Assembly (NCBI GenBank): GCA_001914405.1
Contig: MSDW01000001.1
Coordinates: forward strand, 620,001-684,000
Direction: 5' to 3'
DNA from: Candidatus Methanohalarchaeum thermophilum
GTDB lineage: Archaea > Halobacteriota > Methanonatronarchaeia > Methanonatronarchaeales > Methanonatronarchaeaceae
Length of the DNA stretch: 64,000 bases
Shown here: positions 47,704 through 56,725 of the stretch, piece after piece
How the letters are laid out: every line of letters starts with the position of its first letter
Position numbering within the stretch: the first letter of the stretch is position 1
Notes under the pieces: generated by a model
The model's input: only the letters and a program-made list of their open reading frames with translations
Database searches by the model: none
Told to the model about the DNA's origin: nothing
Made by a program: the position numbers and the translations under genes

Positions 47704-48830
47704 AAGCCACCGTCTAATAGCGATTTAGTTTTATCATCAGTGGATTTTTGTTTTTTATCAATCCATATCCTGTAGCTATTGTCTTCTAGTTCTTCGTATG
47801 ATTTAAACTCAGCTTCTACTCCCTGTTCTTTGAGATGTTCTTTGAATTCAGCTGCCAGATCGATGTCAGAAACTTTTATACTAACTTCCTCTCCGATTTC
47901 TTGTTTATTCTTCTTCTTCTCTTTTATTGTCTTTAGCATAGGATCTAATATGCTTAGTCCTAGTCTTTTAGCTCTTTTCTCCAGTTCCTCTTGGCCTTCA
48001 TTCCATTCATAAGATTGAAAAGCTTCTCGAACTGTTCTGGAGTGAACAAAATCGCTTCCATAGTCGTTGTAAAATCTGTAGGCATATTTAAGGTCTTCAC
48101 AGTTACTTTGGGAGGATGTATATTTGATTGGTTCTTTGTTATTTTTTGGATCTTTGAAAACTATTCCTTCTCTTTTTTCTTTTCCGAGTGATTTTATTAT
48201 TTTTTTACTTTCTTTTACAGCTTTATCTAAATTATATATCCCAAACAATCTTACATTCCTTAAATCAAATTCTTTAACAATCTTTCTTCTTTTATTTAAT
48301 TCTAAGGGTTCTCCGGTTCCTTTTTTTCTAATATCGAATACGAAAAACTCTAAAGACTCTACATTGTAAATATCCTTTGGGACATATGGATTGTCGGGTC
48401 CGACCATTTCTCCGCAAACTATCAAGTGGGGGTTTTCTTTAAAAAAATCTAGGTTTATTTTTTCCCTTGCTTTAGCAGTCGTGTAAGGACATATTAGTCC
48501 TCCTCTAGTAGCTGCGATGACATTATCTCGTACATTAGCGATCCTCACATTGTATCCATTCATTTTTTCTTCAATGGCCACCCTTTCAATAAAATGATTC
48601 TTTAGGGTAGGATCTAATAATAGGGTTCTTTTTATCTTTGGATAACCTGGGAGAATATCTCCAGATTTAAAAAAGATAGTTCCTCTTTCAACTCCTCCCC
48701 ACTTCTTGTGGAACCTAAAGTAGTTGTTCTTTTCTTCTATTATGTCTTTTTTAATTCCTTCTTTTACTTTTTTATATTCAATATCTAGGGCTTTTCCTAT
48801 TTTATTAGCCCATTTGTCTTGCATTTTCAC
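47697..48830 (-). CDS. ATP-dependent archaeal RNA ligase (Rnl3 type)
   Basis: A 377-residue nucleotidyltransferase-fold ligase. Motif I EEKMNGYNVR has the AMP-accepting Lys89. Later motifs include GEMVGPDNPYV (III), FFVFDIRKK (IIIa), REGIVFKDP (IV) and PIKYTSSQ (V). The C-terminal dimerisation and adaptor region follows. Rnl3 enzymes join or circularise RNA 5'-phosphate and 3'-OH ends. The start overlaps the end of the preceding CBS gene. The genes on either side (CBS, RecJ-like) share the strand with overlaps, so it is part of one long operon. Confidence 0.9.
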   Translation of the reverse strand: MKMQDKWANKIGKALDIEYKKVKEGIKKDIIEEKNNYFRFHKKWGGVERGTIFFKSGDILPGYPKIKRTLLLDPTLKNHFIERVAIEEKMNGYNVRIANVRDNVIAATRGGLICPYTTAKAREKINLDFFKENPHLIVCGEMVGPDNPYVPKDIYNVESLEFFVFDIRKKGTGEPLELNKRRKIVKEFDLRNVRLFGIYNLDKAVKESKKIIKSLGKEKREGIVFKDPKNNKEPIKYTSSQSNCEDLKYAYRFYNDYGSDFVHSRTVREAFQSYEWNEGQEELEKRAKRLGLSILDPMLKTIKEKKKNKQEIGEEVSIKVSDIDLAAEFKEHLKEQGVEAEFKSYEELEDNSYRIWIDKKQKSTDDKTKSLLDGGLW

Positions 48831-49614
48831 ACCAAGACTCTAGAATATCTAGTTGATTGATTGATCCTTTTAGTTCGTTTTCTTCTTCTACAATAATGTC
48901 TCTTATCTTGTTACTGTTAATTTCTTTAATTAAGTCATTTAAGTTTGTTTTTGAGTCTATTATGATAGTGTTATTATTTAATATGTCTTCTACAAGTAGA
49001 TTTCTTATTCTAGAGTCTTGTTTTTTGTCTGGTACTAGTTCTCTAAAGGATGCCATTCCTTTAGCGATTTCTATGTCCGTTACTGAACCTATTATGTCTT
49101 TTCTTTGTTTAACTGCTAAAAGATCAAGGTCTTTGTCTAATAGTTTTCTTCGTGCGTGTACCACTCTTTCATTTGGTGATATAACTTCATAGTTATCTGA
49201 GATGACCTCTTTGATTCTGAGATCCTCATTAAAGTTGATACTCTTTAAAGCCTTTTCGCTTTTAAAAACACCTATAACTGAATTTTCATTTAGGATTGGT
49301 AAAGTATAGTTTCCTCTATCAGCTAGAGAACATACACCCTCTTTAAAGTCGTCTTCTTTTTTTAAGTTTCCTCCATCTTTTTGATAGGCGGTGGAAACAT
49401 GTAGGTTGGAGGGAGGTTTACTCTGTTTACTTATTGAACCTAATTCTCTAGCTAAGTCTCTATATGTTAATGTACCTAAGTAAACATCCTTGTGTGTTAC
49501 AGGAAGTTCAAAATATTCTTCTTTTTTCATTATCTCTAAGGCTTCAGATAATGAAGCATTTTTATCTATTGTCACTGGATCATCCATTAATTCACTCATT
49601 TTAGAGCTTTTCAT
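48805..49614 (-). CDS. Four-CBS-domain protein (operon gene 5)
   Basis: About 269 residues with four CBS motifs: MSELMDDPVTIDKNASLSEA, a degenerate second (VCSLADRGNYTLPILNENSV), IKEVISDNYEVISPNERVVH and VEDILNNNTIIIDSKTNLND. The second and fourth are more diverged than in the sister proteins. ATG 49614 is used because GGAGG lies nine bases upstream; a further ATG at 49632 would overlap that site. It overlaps both neighbours (the upstream CBS gene and the RNA ligase), consistent with coupled translation. Confidence 0.82.
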   Translation of the reverse strand: MKSSKMSELMDDPVTIDKNASLSEALEIMKKEEYFELPVTHKDVYLGTLTYRDLARELGSISKQSKPPSNLHVSTAYQKDGGNLKKEDDFKEGVCSLADRGNYTLPILNENSVIGVFKSEKALKSINFNEDLRIKEVISDNYEVISPNERVVHARRKLLDKDLDLLAVKQRKDIIGSVTDIEIAKGMASFRELVPDKKQDSRIRNLLVEDILNNNTIIIDSKTNLNDLIKEINSNKIRDIIVEEENELKGSINQLDILESWCENARQMG

Positions 49615-50479
49615 TGCATATGTCCTCCACAATATCTGTTTTAGTTATTATTCCATCCAATTCATTATTTTTGGTTATAGGAATGCCGCTAATTTCTTCT
49701 TCTACCATTTTTTTAGCTGCTTCTTTGGTCTTATTTTCTATGTCTATAGTTATTAACGGAGCTGACATGACATCTTCTGCGACAAACATGTTTTTATCAA
49801 CTGATCTATGCTTTTTTTCTCCTGCTTTTTTGGTTTTTCTAGGTAATTCGAGTTCTTTCCCCTTTATTCCTTTTTTTACTTCATTAAAGTTAGCAAAGGT
49901 TAAATCTGAGTTAGTGATAATCCCGACAGGGGAATTTTTTCCATCGATAACTATAATACGGTTTATTTGGTTTTTTTTCATCAATTCAACGGCTTTATTT
50001 AAGGAATGATGTCTATGTACTGAAATTACTTCGTTCGAATAAATTTCTTCAATCCTTTTGTTTAAATTGGTCTTTGAATAAAATTCAGTTAAATCCTGTT
50101 TAGTGACTATGCCTATTATCTTGTTTTTTTCTGTAACATTTGTGTTACCATCTTCCATTACAGGAATTCCGCTAATTGAGTGGTTTATCATTTTACAGGC
50201 CACTTCACTGATATCTGCGGAAGAGTCAATAGTAATTAGATCTTTTGACATCTGTCTCTTAACAGGTATTTTATCTATTGGTCTCCTCTTCCATTTTGGT
50301 TCGTCCTGTTGTAGTCCTCTTGTCATATCAGTTTTTGTTAAAATACCTACAGGTTCTTCGTTTTCAGTAACAACCACTCTGCTTATGTTATTTCTTAACA
50401 TAACGTTTCTAGCGTGGGATAGAGGCTCACTCTTCTCGACTACCTTGACTGGTGCACTAACAATATCCATTAATTCCAT
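49601..50479 (-). CDS. Four-CBS-domain protein (operon gene 4)
   Basis: A 292-residue protein with four CBS motifs: MDIVSAPVKVVEKSEPLSHA, VKRQMSKDLITIDSSADISE, IEEIYSNEVISVHRHHSLNK and AEDVMSAPLITIDIENKTKE. Each is followed by the usual strand pair (GILTKTDM, GIVTKQDL, GIITNSDL, GIITKTDI). A basic linker (about 205-225) separates the third and fourth. Two Bateman modules could bind adenosyl ligands. No effector domain is seen. Confidence 0.88.
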   Translation of the reverse strand: MELMDIVSAPVKVVEKSEPLSHARNVMLRNNISRVVVTENEEPVGILTKTDMTRGLQQDEPKWKRRPIDKIPVKRQMSKDLITIDSSADISEVACKMINHSISGIPVMEDGNTNVTEKNKIIGIVTKQDLTEFYSKTNLNKRIEEIYSNEVISVHRHHSLNKAVELMKKNQINRIIVIDGKNSPVGIITNSDLTFANFNEVKKGIKGKELELPRKTKKAGEKKHRSVDKNMFVAEDVMSAPLITIDIENKTKEAAKKMVEEEISGIPITKNNELDGIITKTDIVEDICNEKL

Positions 50480-50554
50480 AAATTTTCACCCCCAAAATTG
50501 AGGTATTAATTATTTTATTGGCTTAATTTAAATAAAAAAACAAATAGGGTTTGT

Positions 50555-51481
50555 TTATTCTATAATTGACCTTATTAGGTCTCTTTCTGTAATTATGCCT
50601 ATTAGATCTCCGTTTTTGATAACTGGGAGGCATCCTATGTTTTTGGATCCCATTTTCTCTGCTACATCGTGAAGTGTTTCCTCTTCTCTTGTTGTAACGA
50701 CATTTGAGGTCATTACCTCTTTTACCGAAACATTGAGTGCTTCTTCGACTTTTCCAGTTACCAATTTTTGATATATTTTCCCACTACCAACATATCTTAA
50801 TATATCAGTGGAGGTCACTATCCCCGCTAATTTATTATCTCTTTTAACGGGAAGCCTTCTAAATCCGCCTTTAACCATCTTTTTTGAAAGTTCTTTGATA
50901 TTGGCGGATATATCTACAGTAACTAGATCCTTACTCATCCATTCTTCAACCTTTTCAGGAGCCATTATGTCAGAGATAAATCCTACGATGTCTCTTTCTG
51001 TGATTATTCCGATAACCTTGTTGTCCTCTTCAATTATAGGAATCCCTCCGATACCGCTGGATATCATCTTTGAAATTGTGTCCTGAATTGATTCTTTACT
51101 TGTTACTACAATCATTTCGTTGGACATTATTTCTCTGACGCTTTCATTTAGACCGGAATACAGATTACCCGAGTTACTGTTTTTAATTAACTTGTAGCTG
51201 TCTCCTCCGCCCATTAGTCTAACTATATCCATGCTTGTTAGAATTCCCTCTAGTTTTTCTGTTCCCGGATCAGTTACGGGAAGTCTCCTATACCCGTATT
51301 CAGTCATCGTATTTGTTGCGCCTGAAATTGTCATAGAGCGGGGAATAGTTACAACATCTTTTTTTCCTATTTTAACTATTTCACTTTCCTTTTCAGGTAT
51401 TCTTGTTTTAAACTCAACAGGGCCTCTATCTAAGGATCTCTTAACGAACTTCGTATCATTTCTTTTAATATTTCTATTCAT
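50555..51481 (-). CDS. Four-CBS-domain protein (operon gene 3)
   Basis: A 308-residue protein. After a basic 45-residue N-terminus there are four CBS motifs: KKDVVTIPRSMTISGATNTM, VREIMSNEMIVVTSKESIQD, VEEWMSKDLVTVDISANIKE and VKEVMTSNVVTTREEETLHD, each with the GI(L/I)T-D signature strand. It is separated from gene 2 by four bases and from gene 4 by 75 bases. The function is unknown. Tandem Bateman modules suggest nucleotide or SAM sensing. Confidence 0.88.
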   Translation of the reverse strand: MNRNIKRNDTKFVKRSLDRGPVEFKTRIPEKESEIVKIGKKDVVTIPRSMTISGATNTMTEYGYRRLPVTDPGTEKLEGILTSMDIVRLMGGGDSYKLIKNSNSGNLYSGLNESVREIMSNEMIVVTSKESIQDTISKMISSGIGGIPIIEEDNKVIGIITERDIVGFISDIMAPEKVEEWMSKDLVTVDISANIKELSKKMVKGGFRRLPVKRDNKLAGIVTSTDILRYVGSGKIYQKLVTGKVEEALNVSVKEVMTSNVVTTREEETLHDVAEKMGSKNIGCLPVIKNGDLIGIITERDLIRSIIE

Positions 51482-51485
51482 TTTT

Positions 51486-52277
51486 TTAAGCTCCTAAAAG
51501 AGATTCTAGAATGTCATATCTATCTATTATCCCAATTAATCTTTTCTCATCGTCTGAATCGACAACAGGTAACCTGCCTATATCTTTTTCTCTCATTATT
51601 TTAGCTGACTCAGTGACATTAGTACTGGGTTTAACTTTAAATACTGGAGTACTCATAATTTTCTCGACTTTTGGGGAGTCGTTTACCCTGCGGCTTCCAT
51701 CATCTTCTTTTTTAAATCTTGCAAAACCTGACTTAAGTATATCTAGTCTAGTTACTATGCCCACTAGATTATTATCCTTTAATATAGGAAATCCTGAATA
51801 ACCAGTCTTCGTCATTCTCGTCCAAGCTTTTGTTACTCTATCATTTGAGGAAAGAGTTTCGACTTTTTTTGTCATGATGTCTTCAGATTTTTCATTAGTA
51901 CTAATATCAAGTTTTTCAATTGAATTAAATAGATCAACTATGTTTACAATACCTACTACCTTTTCATTACGTGGAGATTCTACTACTGGTAAGGTACCTT
52001 GGTTAGATTGGATCATCTTATGCCCTAGTTCAATTAACTCTGTTTCAGGAGTCACTATAGTGGTTTTTTTTACATAACCTTGAACAGTTACATTAGATTT
52101 ATTTGAAGTTACATTTAGTACTCCTCTTCTTGTTAGCACTCCAACTAACTTTTCGTCTTCATCAAGAACGGGAACCGACCTTAATTTATTGTCCCGGAGA
52201 ACTTGGCGAGCATGAGTAATAAATTCATTTTCCTTTAAGGTGAGGGGATCTTTATCCATTATTTTGCCACATTTCAT
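51486..52277 (-). CDS. Four-CBS-domain protein (operon gene 2)
   Basis: A 263-residue protein with four CBS motifs: KIMDKDPLTLKENEFITHAR, VQGYVKKTTIVTPETELIEL, SEDIMTKKVETLSSNDRVTK and VEKIMSTPVFKVKPSTNVTE. It begins at once with the first CBS. Its ATG overlaps the stop of gene 1 (ATGA type overlap), so the two are coupled. Confidence 0.88.
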   Translation of the reverse strand: MKCGKIMDKDPLTLKENEFITHARQVLRDNKLRSVPVLDEDEKLVGVLTRRGVLNVTSNKSNVTVQGYVKKTTIVTPETELIELGHKMIQSNQGTLPVVESPRNEKVVGIVNIVDLFNSIEKLDISTNEKSEDIMTKKVETLSSNDRVTKAWTRMTKTGYSGFPILKDNNLVGIVTRLDILKSGFARFKKEDDGSRRVNDSPKVEKIMSTPVFKVKPSTNVTESAKIMREKDIGRLPVVDSDDEKRLIGIIDRYDILESLLGA

Positions 52278-52846
52278 TGAGCTTCCGCTCCTTCTACTTC
52301 TGTTTCTTCCCTACACTGTTCACACAATAAAACTCCTCCTTCAACTGATTGGAGGTTTTTCGAGAAGGAACTACAGCTTTCACATATTCCAGTTTCCCAG
52401 TCCTCAGTTCTATTGGGGTTTTGGGTAAATGTTGTGGCTTCACCTAGTATTTCATTCATCTCGGGAGAGATGCTTAGTACATCGGTTTCGGTCATAATAC
52501 CTTCTAGTTTACCGGATTCAATGACCGGTAGCTTTTTGATATTTAGATCTCTCATTTTCCTAATCGCTTCATTTAGCTCTTCATTTTTATTTACACTAAC
52601 TAGCGGCTCCGTCATGACTTTTTTAATTCTTGTTCCGATAGATTTTCCCTTAGAAAGAACTTTTCTAACTAGATCTCTTTCTGTAATTATTCCAATTGGT
52701 TTATTTTCTTTATCTACTACAACAAGACTTCCTACTTCTTTTTCAACCATTTTCATACTAGCGTCTTGAACATCTCTATCTCCCTGGATAGTAATAACAT
52801 CCCTTGTCATTATTTCCTTTACTGGAATTTTTGTCTCCATTTCCAC
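52274..52846 (-). CDS. Two-CBS-domain protein with C-terminal zinc ribbon (operon gene 1)
   Basis: A 190-residue protein. CBS1 VKEIMTRDVITIQGDRDVQD and CBS2 IKKVMTEPLVSVNKNEELNE form one Bateman module. A zinc ribbon follows: CESCSSFSKN...LLCEQC (about 153-178). A CBS pair joined to a zinc ribbon is a recurrent methanogen and haloarchaeal arrangement of unknown role. It is the first gene of the leftward operon; its promoter lies in the 111-base divergent gap to oapA. Confidence 0.88.
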   Translation of the reverse strand: MEMETKIPVKEIMTRDVITIQGDRDVQDASMKMVEKEVGSLVVVDKENKPIGIITERDLVRKVLSKGKSIGTRIKKVMTEPLVSVNKNEELNEAIRKMRDLNIKKLPVIESGKLEGIMTETDVLSISPEMNEILGEATTFTQNPNRTEDWETGICESCSSFSKNLQSVEGGVLLCEQCREETEVEGAEAQ

Positions 52847-52957
52847 TCACCATATCTTGTTAATGATTATAACAAATTAACCTTTTCTGCAAAAAATACT
52901 AGAAAGTTTAAAAAGACCATTTAATTTATTAAGTGGTGGGGAGGTTACTGTTTAAAG

Positions 52958-53599
52958 ATGGGAATATTAGATTGGTTTTATAAGCGGAAACTTTCCAGAT
53001 GGCTGAAGAAATTATTCAACAAAGAAAAAGCTAAAATTGGGCTTTATGGCCCACCAAATGCAGGTAAAACAACATTAGCTAATAAAATAGTCAGAGATTG
53101 GTCTGGAGATGTACTAGGTCCTGTATCGGAGATCCCGCATGAAACCAGAAAGACAAAAATGGAAGAAGGTATTGAAATAAATTCAAATAATGCATCACTA
53201 GAACTTGATATAATAGATACTCCTGGTATAACCACAAAAGTAGATTTTGAAGATTTCGTAAAAAAATACGAATTAGATGAAGAAGAAGCTAAGAGAAGAG
53301 CTAGAGAAGCAACAGAAGGAGTAGTAGATGCTATAAATTGGCTGGATGATGTTGATGCTATTTTATTGATTATGGATTCAACTAAGGATCCTTATAATCA
53401 AGTAAATGTGACAATGATAGGTAACATGGAGGCTAGAAAAATACCATTTATTATAGTTGCTAATAAAGTAGATCTAGAGGATTCATCCCCAGAAAATATA
53501 GATGATGCTTTTCCAGATCATCCTGTTGTTCCAATTTCAGCTCTAGAGGGAGAGAATGTAGAAGAACTATACAATAAAATGATCTCACATTTTGGGTGA
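52958..53599 (+). CDS. Era-like GTPase, OapA-like
   Basis: A 213-residue small GTPase. G1 GPPNAGKTT (about 30-38), G3 IIDTPG (about 87-92), and G4 NKVD (about 167-170) are intact, with an SALEG G5. The N-terminus is amphipathic and basic (WFYKRKLSRWLKKLFNK), possibly membrane-binding. It forms a three-gene set with a DUF2073 protein and a zinc-ribbon protein; in haloarchaea the same trio is named oapABC because it sits by a replication origin. A GGGGAGG precedes the ATG. No orc1/cdc6 is in this window. Confidence 0.85.
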   Translation: MGILDWFYKRKLSRWLKKLFNKEKAKIGLYGPPNAGKTTLANKIVRDWSGDVLGPVSEIPHETRKTKMEEGIEINSNNASLELDIIDTPGITTKVDFEDFVKKYELDEEEAKRRAREATEGVVDAINWLDDVDAILLIMDSTKDPYNQVNVTMIGNMEARKIPFIIVANKVDLEDSSPENIDDAFPDHPVVPISALEGENVEELYNKMISHFG

Positions 53600-53976
53600 T
53601 AGATTTGAGCGGTATTCAGATGTCGCTAGTTTCTCGTGACAAATTATCTTCTTTTACGACAAAAGAGAAGATGCAATACATCTTAGGTAAGGTTAGAGAA
53701 GGAGATATAGTTATCTTGGAAGAAGGATTAGATCCTGAGGAAGAGACAAAACTAATTCAGAGTACAATGACAGAAATTGATAACGAGGAATTTAGCGGAA
53801 TCGAGATCGAGAGCTATCCCTCTGAGGAATCGAGAGATTCTCTTTTCAAAAAAATACTTGGAATAGGCAAAAATAAAAAAAGAAATAGGTTAACCGTAGT
53901 TGGTCCAGCAGACAAACTAAGAACTGTTAAGAAGAAAAAGGATATTATAGAAGCTCTAGTAAGAATAAAAGATTGA
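53596..53976 (+). CDS. DUF2073 protein, OapB-like
   Basis: A 126-residue protein: GIQMSLVSRDKLSSFTTKEK, MQYILGKVREGDIVILEEGL and KNRLTVVGPADKLRTVKKKK are family stretches. It starts at a GTG overlapping the stop of the GTPase (53596-53599). Function is unknown in any organism; the constant linkage to the GTPase implies a shared complex. Confidence 0.82.
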   Translation: MIDLSGIQMSLVSRDKLSSFTTKEKMQYILGKVREGDIVILEEGLDPEEETKLIQSTMTEIDNEEFSGIEIESYPSEESRDSLFKKILGIGKNKKRNRLTVVGPADKLRTVKKKKDIIEALVRIKD

Positions 53977-53980
53977 TATA

Positions 53981-54436
53981 ATGCCTCACAAATGCACAAA
54001 CTGTAAAGAAGTATTTCCAGATGGATCTGAGGAAATACTAAAAGGATGTCCAGAATGCGGTTGGAACAAGTTTAGGTATGTTAAAAACGAAACTGAGGAA
54101 ACTAAAAAAGAACTAGAAGCACAGGGAAAAAAACTAGAGCGAGAAAAGAAAGAGGTAACCGAGAAAAAAAAGAAAATACTCGATAAATATAGTGTTAGTT
54201 GGCAGAGAAAAAGTAATAATGTTTCAATGAAGGATTTAGAAAAAATTGAAGAACTAGGGGAAAAGGTAATCTCAAGGAGCAAAGAACTGGACAAAGATTC
54301 CGTGGAGTCACTGAGAGTTAAAGGAGATGGGTCTTTTGACATAAACCTAGAATCATTACTTAATAAAAATGGAATAATTATCTCTATAGGTGAAGAAGGA
54401 CGTTATTTAATCGACATTGATTCATTTTTGGAATAA
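53981..54436 (+). CDS. Zinc-ribbon protein, OapC-like
   Basis: A 151-residue protein. The N-terminal zinc ribbon is CTNCKEVFPDGS...CPECGWNKF (5-30). A coiled-coil segment (about 40-75) and a small C-terminal domain (INLESLLNKNGIIISIGEEG) follow. It is four bases from the DUF2073 gene and completes the oapABC-like trio. It probably binds nucleic acid through the ribbon; this is inference. Confidence 0.82.
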   Translation: MPHKCTNCKEVFPDGSEEILKGCPECGWNKFRYVKNETEETKKELEAQGKKLEREKKEVTEKKKKILDKYSVSWQRKSNNVSMKDLEKIEELGEKVISRSKELDKDSVESLRVKGDGSFDINLESLLNKNGIIISIGEEGRYLIDIDSFLE

Positions 54437-54479
54437 ATTCTTAATTTTTTCAGTGCTTATTTATCTTTTATGGGTTTTG

Positions 54480-54968
54480 TGAAGGAGCAGTATAGGCCTT
54501 GGTTCTTTGGGGCAGAGAATACATGGACTTCTCTTATATAGAATAATTTAATTCTAGCACTCAAATGGTTTTTAAGAGCAATTTAGGATAACTGGCAGTT
54601 GGTTGGATTTGTCTGCCTTTTTTAAACAAAAATCAATCCCATTGTCTCTCGAGGTATTCTGGCTAAGTTAAAGACCCCCAAAACTCTACATCGAATAAGG
54701 TGTATTGGGTAAGCTTGAAACCTTCTGGAGTAGAGCCCTAATGGTTGGTGTAGGAGCTACCGGGAGGAGGATAAGCGGGCCCATCCTAAGAGTTAAGTTA
54801 ATATATGACACTTTTTTGTGTCCTGATTCAATTCTTCTTCCTGGGCAAAGGGTTCCAGGTGTTGATTTAGGTGCAGTGAAAGAAGCCTGATAGAAAAGCA
54901 AAAACCCCAATCCGGATAAGGCTCACATGGAACCCCCTCCCTAAATCTCTAATTTAGGTAGGGATCAC
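54480..54968 (+). mobile_element. Non-autonomous IS remnant with conserved non-coding interior
   Basis: The start (GTGAAGGAGCAGTATAGG, TTCTTTGGGGCAGAGAATAC) resembles the left ends at 30.46 kb and, reversed, at 55.89 kb. The middle (54590-54760) matches parts of the short element at 5255-5706 read on its minus strand. The right end hairpin is CCTAAATCTCTAATTTAGG with GTAGGGATCAC (54941-54966). No protein family is recognisable. It looks chimeric between two end types. Confidence 0.55.
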
Positions 54969-55020
54969 TTTACTTTTTAGTATTTTCCCTAAGACATATA
55001 GGAATAGATGATAGCTGAAA

Positions 55021-55206
55021 TCAACCTTCTTTTCTTTTTTTGTAGTTTTCTTTTATTTCTTCTACTAGTTCTTTGTTAGCTTCAATTATGAGAGGTCCTT
55101 CGTAGCTACAATCTTTGCATTTATATTTTTGCCCCATTATACTTCCAAATATCTCTTCAATTGAGTTGCTCCCACATCTAGGGCAAACCCTGAATGTCTT
55201 TTCCAT
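55021..55206 (-). CDS. Small zinc-ribbon protein
   Basis: A 61-residue protein: CPRCGSNSIEEIFGSIMGQK, then YKCKDCSYEGP form one zinc ribbon (CxxC...CxxC, residues 8-34). A helical acidic-basic tail ends it. Such short ribbons are common in archaea. It stands alone on the minus strand between IS remnants, and its function is unknown. Confidence 0.7.
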   Translation of the reverse strand: MEKTFRVCPRCGSNSIEEIFGSIMGQKYKCKDCSYEGPLIIEANKELVEEIKENYKKRKEG

Positions 55207-55484
55207 ATGTATAAATTAAATAGGTAACCAATTAAATTCTTAGGAAAGATAAAATCCTGAAGCATTTATCACCTTTTTTATATGAGATTTAAAGAGTTAA
55301 GTAAGTTATTTCTATTTAAATTAAGGTATAGAGGTTTATAGAATAATAAAAAAACTTTAATTTAATTTAGTTTCTTTCTTCTGATAACTGGTAAAGAGAT
55401 TTCTGAAAACTTCATAGATAGTAGGTAGAAAAGAAAGTTTTACCAAGGTGTTTGAGAAAATGCATATCTATCTAGTAGGTGGGA

Positions 55485-55935
55485 GTGACATCCTCCTCTT
55501 CCTGAAGGAAAAGGATTCCATCCATCTACTCATGACATCTGCTTTCGGGGTACTGGTGGAAGTAGCGTGAAGAGAAATACTCTCTTCATAGCCATCCTAA
55601 ACGGTTCCATACATATCTACCTACCTTCGCTAACTTTTTACTGGAGCACCAGAGCAGAGGCTGGGTCAAGTGGTAGTGGCTTCCTGAGCCCTGCTCTGCC
55701 CTGTCACAAGGTCTCCTGTTCATGGTAGAGGCGTAATGCATGAAGGGATTCATTCCCTCATGTCCTAACGCTTCCACATAGCTTGGGAACTTGGAGCTTA
55801 CCGTGAACCTGCCATTAATGCATCAAATAAGTAGCTTTATGAACATTTCGGCTGACAAAGCAGTATAGCCCCCGTCCTAAAGAACTGGAAACTATGCTGC
55901 TCTCGCAAACCCTCATAGAAGTTAATTAATCGCAG
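55485..55935 (-). mobile_element. Non-autonomous IS remnant, reverse orientation
   Basis: On the minus strand the left side has TTCTTTAGGACGGGGGCTAT (about 55868-55890), like the left end of the dead element at 30.46 kb. The right side has the hairpin CCTTTTCCTTCAGGAAGAGG followed by AGGATGTCA (about 55494-55525), like the right end at 31.77 kb. The interior is GC-rich with no intact gene. It is probably a deletion derivative of that element family. The flanks 55207-55484 and 55936-56310 are AT-rich; apart from a repeated AGCTAATAT near 56088-56125 nothing is seen. Confidence 0.5.
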
Positions 55936-56326
55936 CATGCTTTTAGTTTTGTCTCTATGTTTTTTTGTGGTGATTGAACGTTTTGTTTTATTGAGCTAGG
56001 TTGCTTTTTTCTGTTTATTTGGGCAAAAAATCTCTTTTAGGTATGCTTGAGAGATCTGTTGGGGTAGGGTTTAGTTGTTGAGTGAAGCAGCTAATATGGA
56101 ATAAGTAGAACATTTCGTAGCTAATATAGAAACTCTAATCCAGGTTTTTTCAAAGCGCAAGTTCATTTGCTGACTGATTTGATGGGAGATAATTGATTAA
56201 AAAGCTAATTTTCATTTTAAATAAGGTCTATTAAAAATTTCGCTTTTTTAAGGAAGTGAGTCACTTCACATGAGCCTAGTAAAATATTTATGACTAGCAA
56301 AACAAAAGAACCATAAAGTGGTAAAG

Positions 56327-56668
56327 ATGGAATTGACGATATTTGTTGGTGGTTTCCTAGGGATGGGAGGATCTGAATGGATATTTATTCTGTTAGCAGT
56401 AATTCTATTATTCGGGGCATCTAAGATACCTGAGTTAGCTAGATCAATTGGAAAAGCTTCAGGAGAGTTTAAAAAGGCAAAAAATGAAGCTGAAAAGGAA
56501 GCTCAAAAAGCTAAGATAGAGACCCTAGAGGAAACCGAGGAGGAAGAGAGTGAAGAAAATAGAGATCTAATGAAAAAAGCTGAGGAACTGGATATAGAAA
56601 CAAGCGATAAAACTAAAGAAGAGATTAAAAAGGAAATTAAAGAGAAATCAGAAGCTCAGAAACAGTAA
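56327..56668 (+). CDS. tatA: Twin-arginine translocase subunit TatA/E
   Basis: A 113-residue Tat pore protein. The single membrane helix with its preceding Glu is seen in GGSEWIFILLAVILLFGASK, followed by the amphipathic helix KIPELARSIGKASGEFKKAK, the family hallmark. The acidic tail is Glu/Lys-rich. I use ATG 56327; a GTG at 56318 is in frame. The protein exports folded proteins, a pathway favoured by halophiles. A TATA-like AATATTTATG lies at about 56283. Confidence 0.92.
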   Translation: MELTIFVGGFLGMGGSEWIFILLAVILLFGASKIPELARSIGKASGEFKKAKNEAEKEAQKAKIETLEETEEEESEENRDLMKKAEELDIETSDKTKEEIKKEIKEKSEAQKQ

Positions 56669-56725
56669 TAAGTAATAAATGGGTTATAAGGAAGTTTTCG
56701 TTTTTTTTAATTTTTTGACTCAATA

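Noticed and set aside
55586-55777. 63-residue frame on the minus strand
   Set aside because: It lies inside an IS remnant next to its right-end hairpin, without start signal or family.
55207-56310. Replication origin between oapABC and polB
   Set aside because: The region is AT-rich, but I see no origin recognition box repeats or orc1, and most of it is explained by IS remnants.
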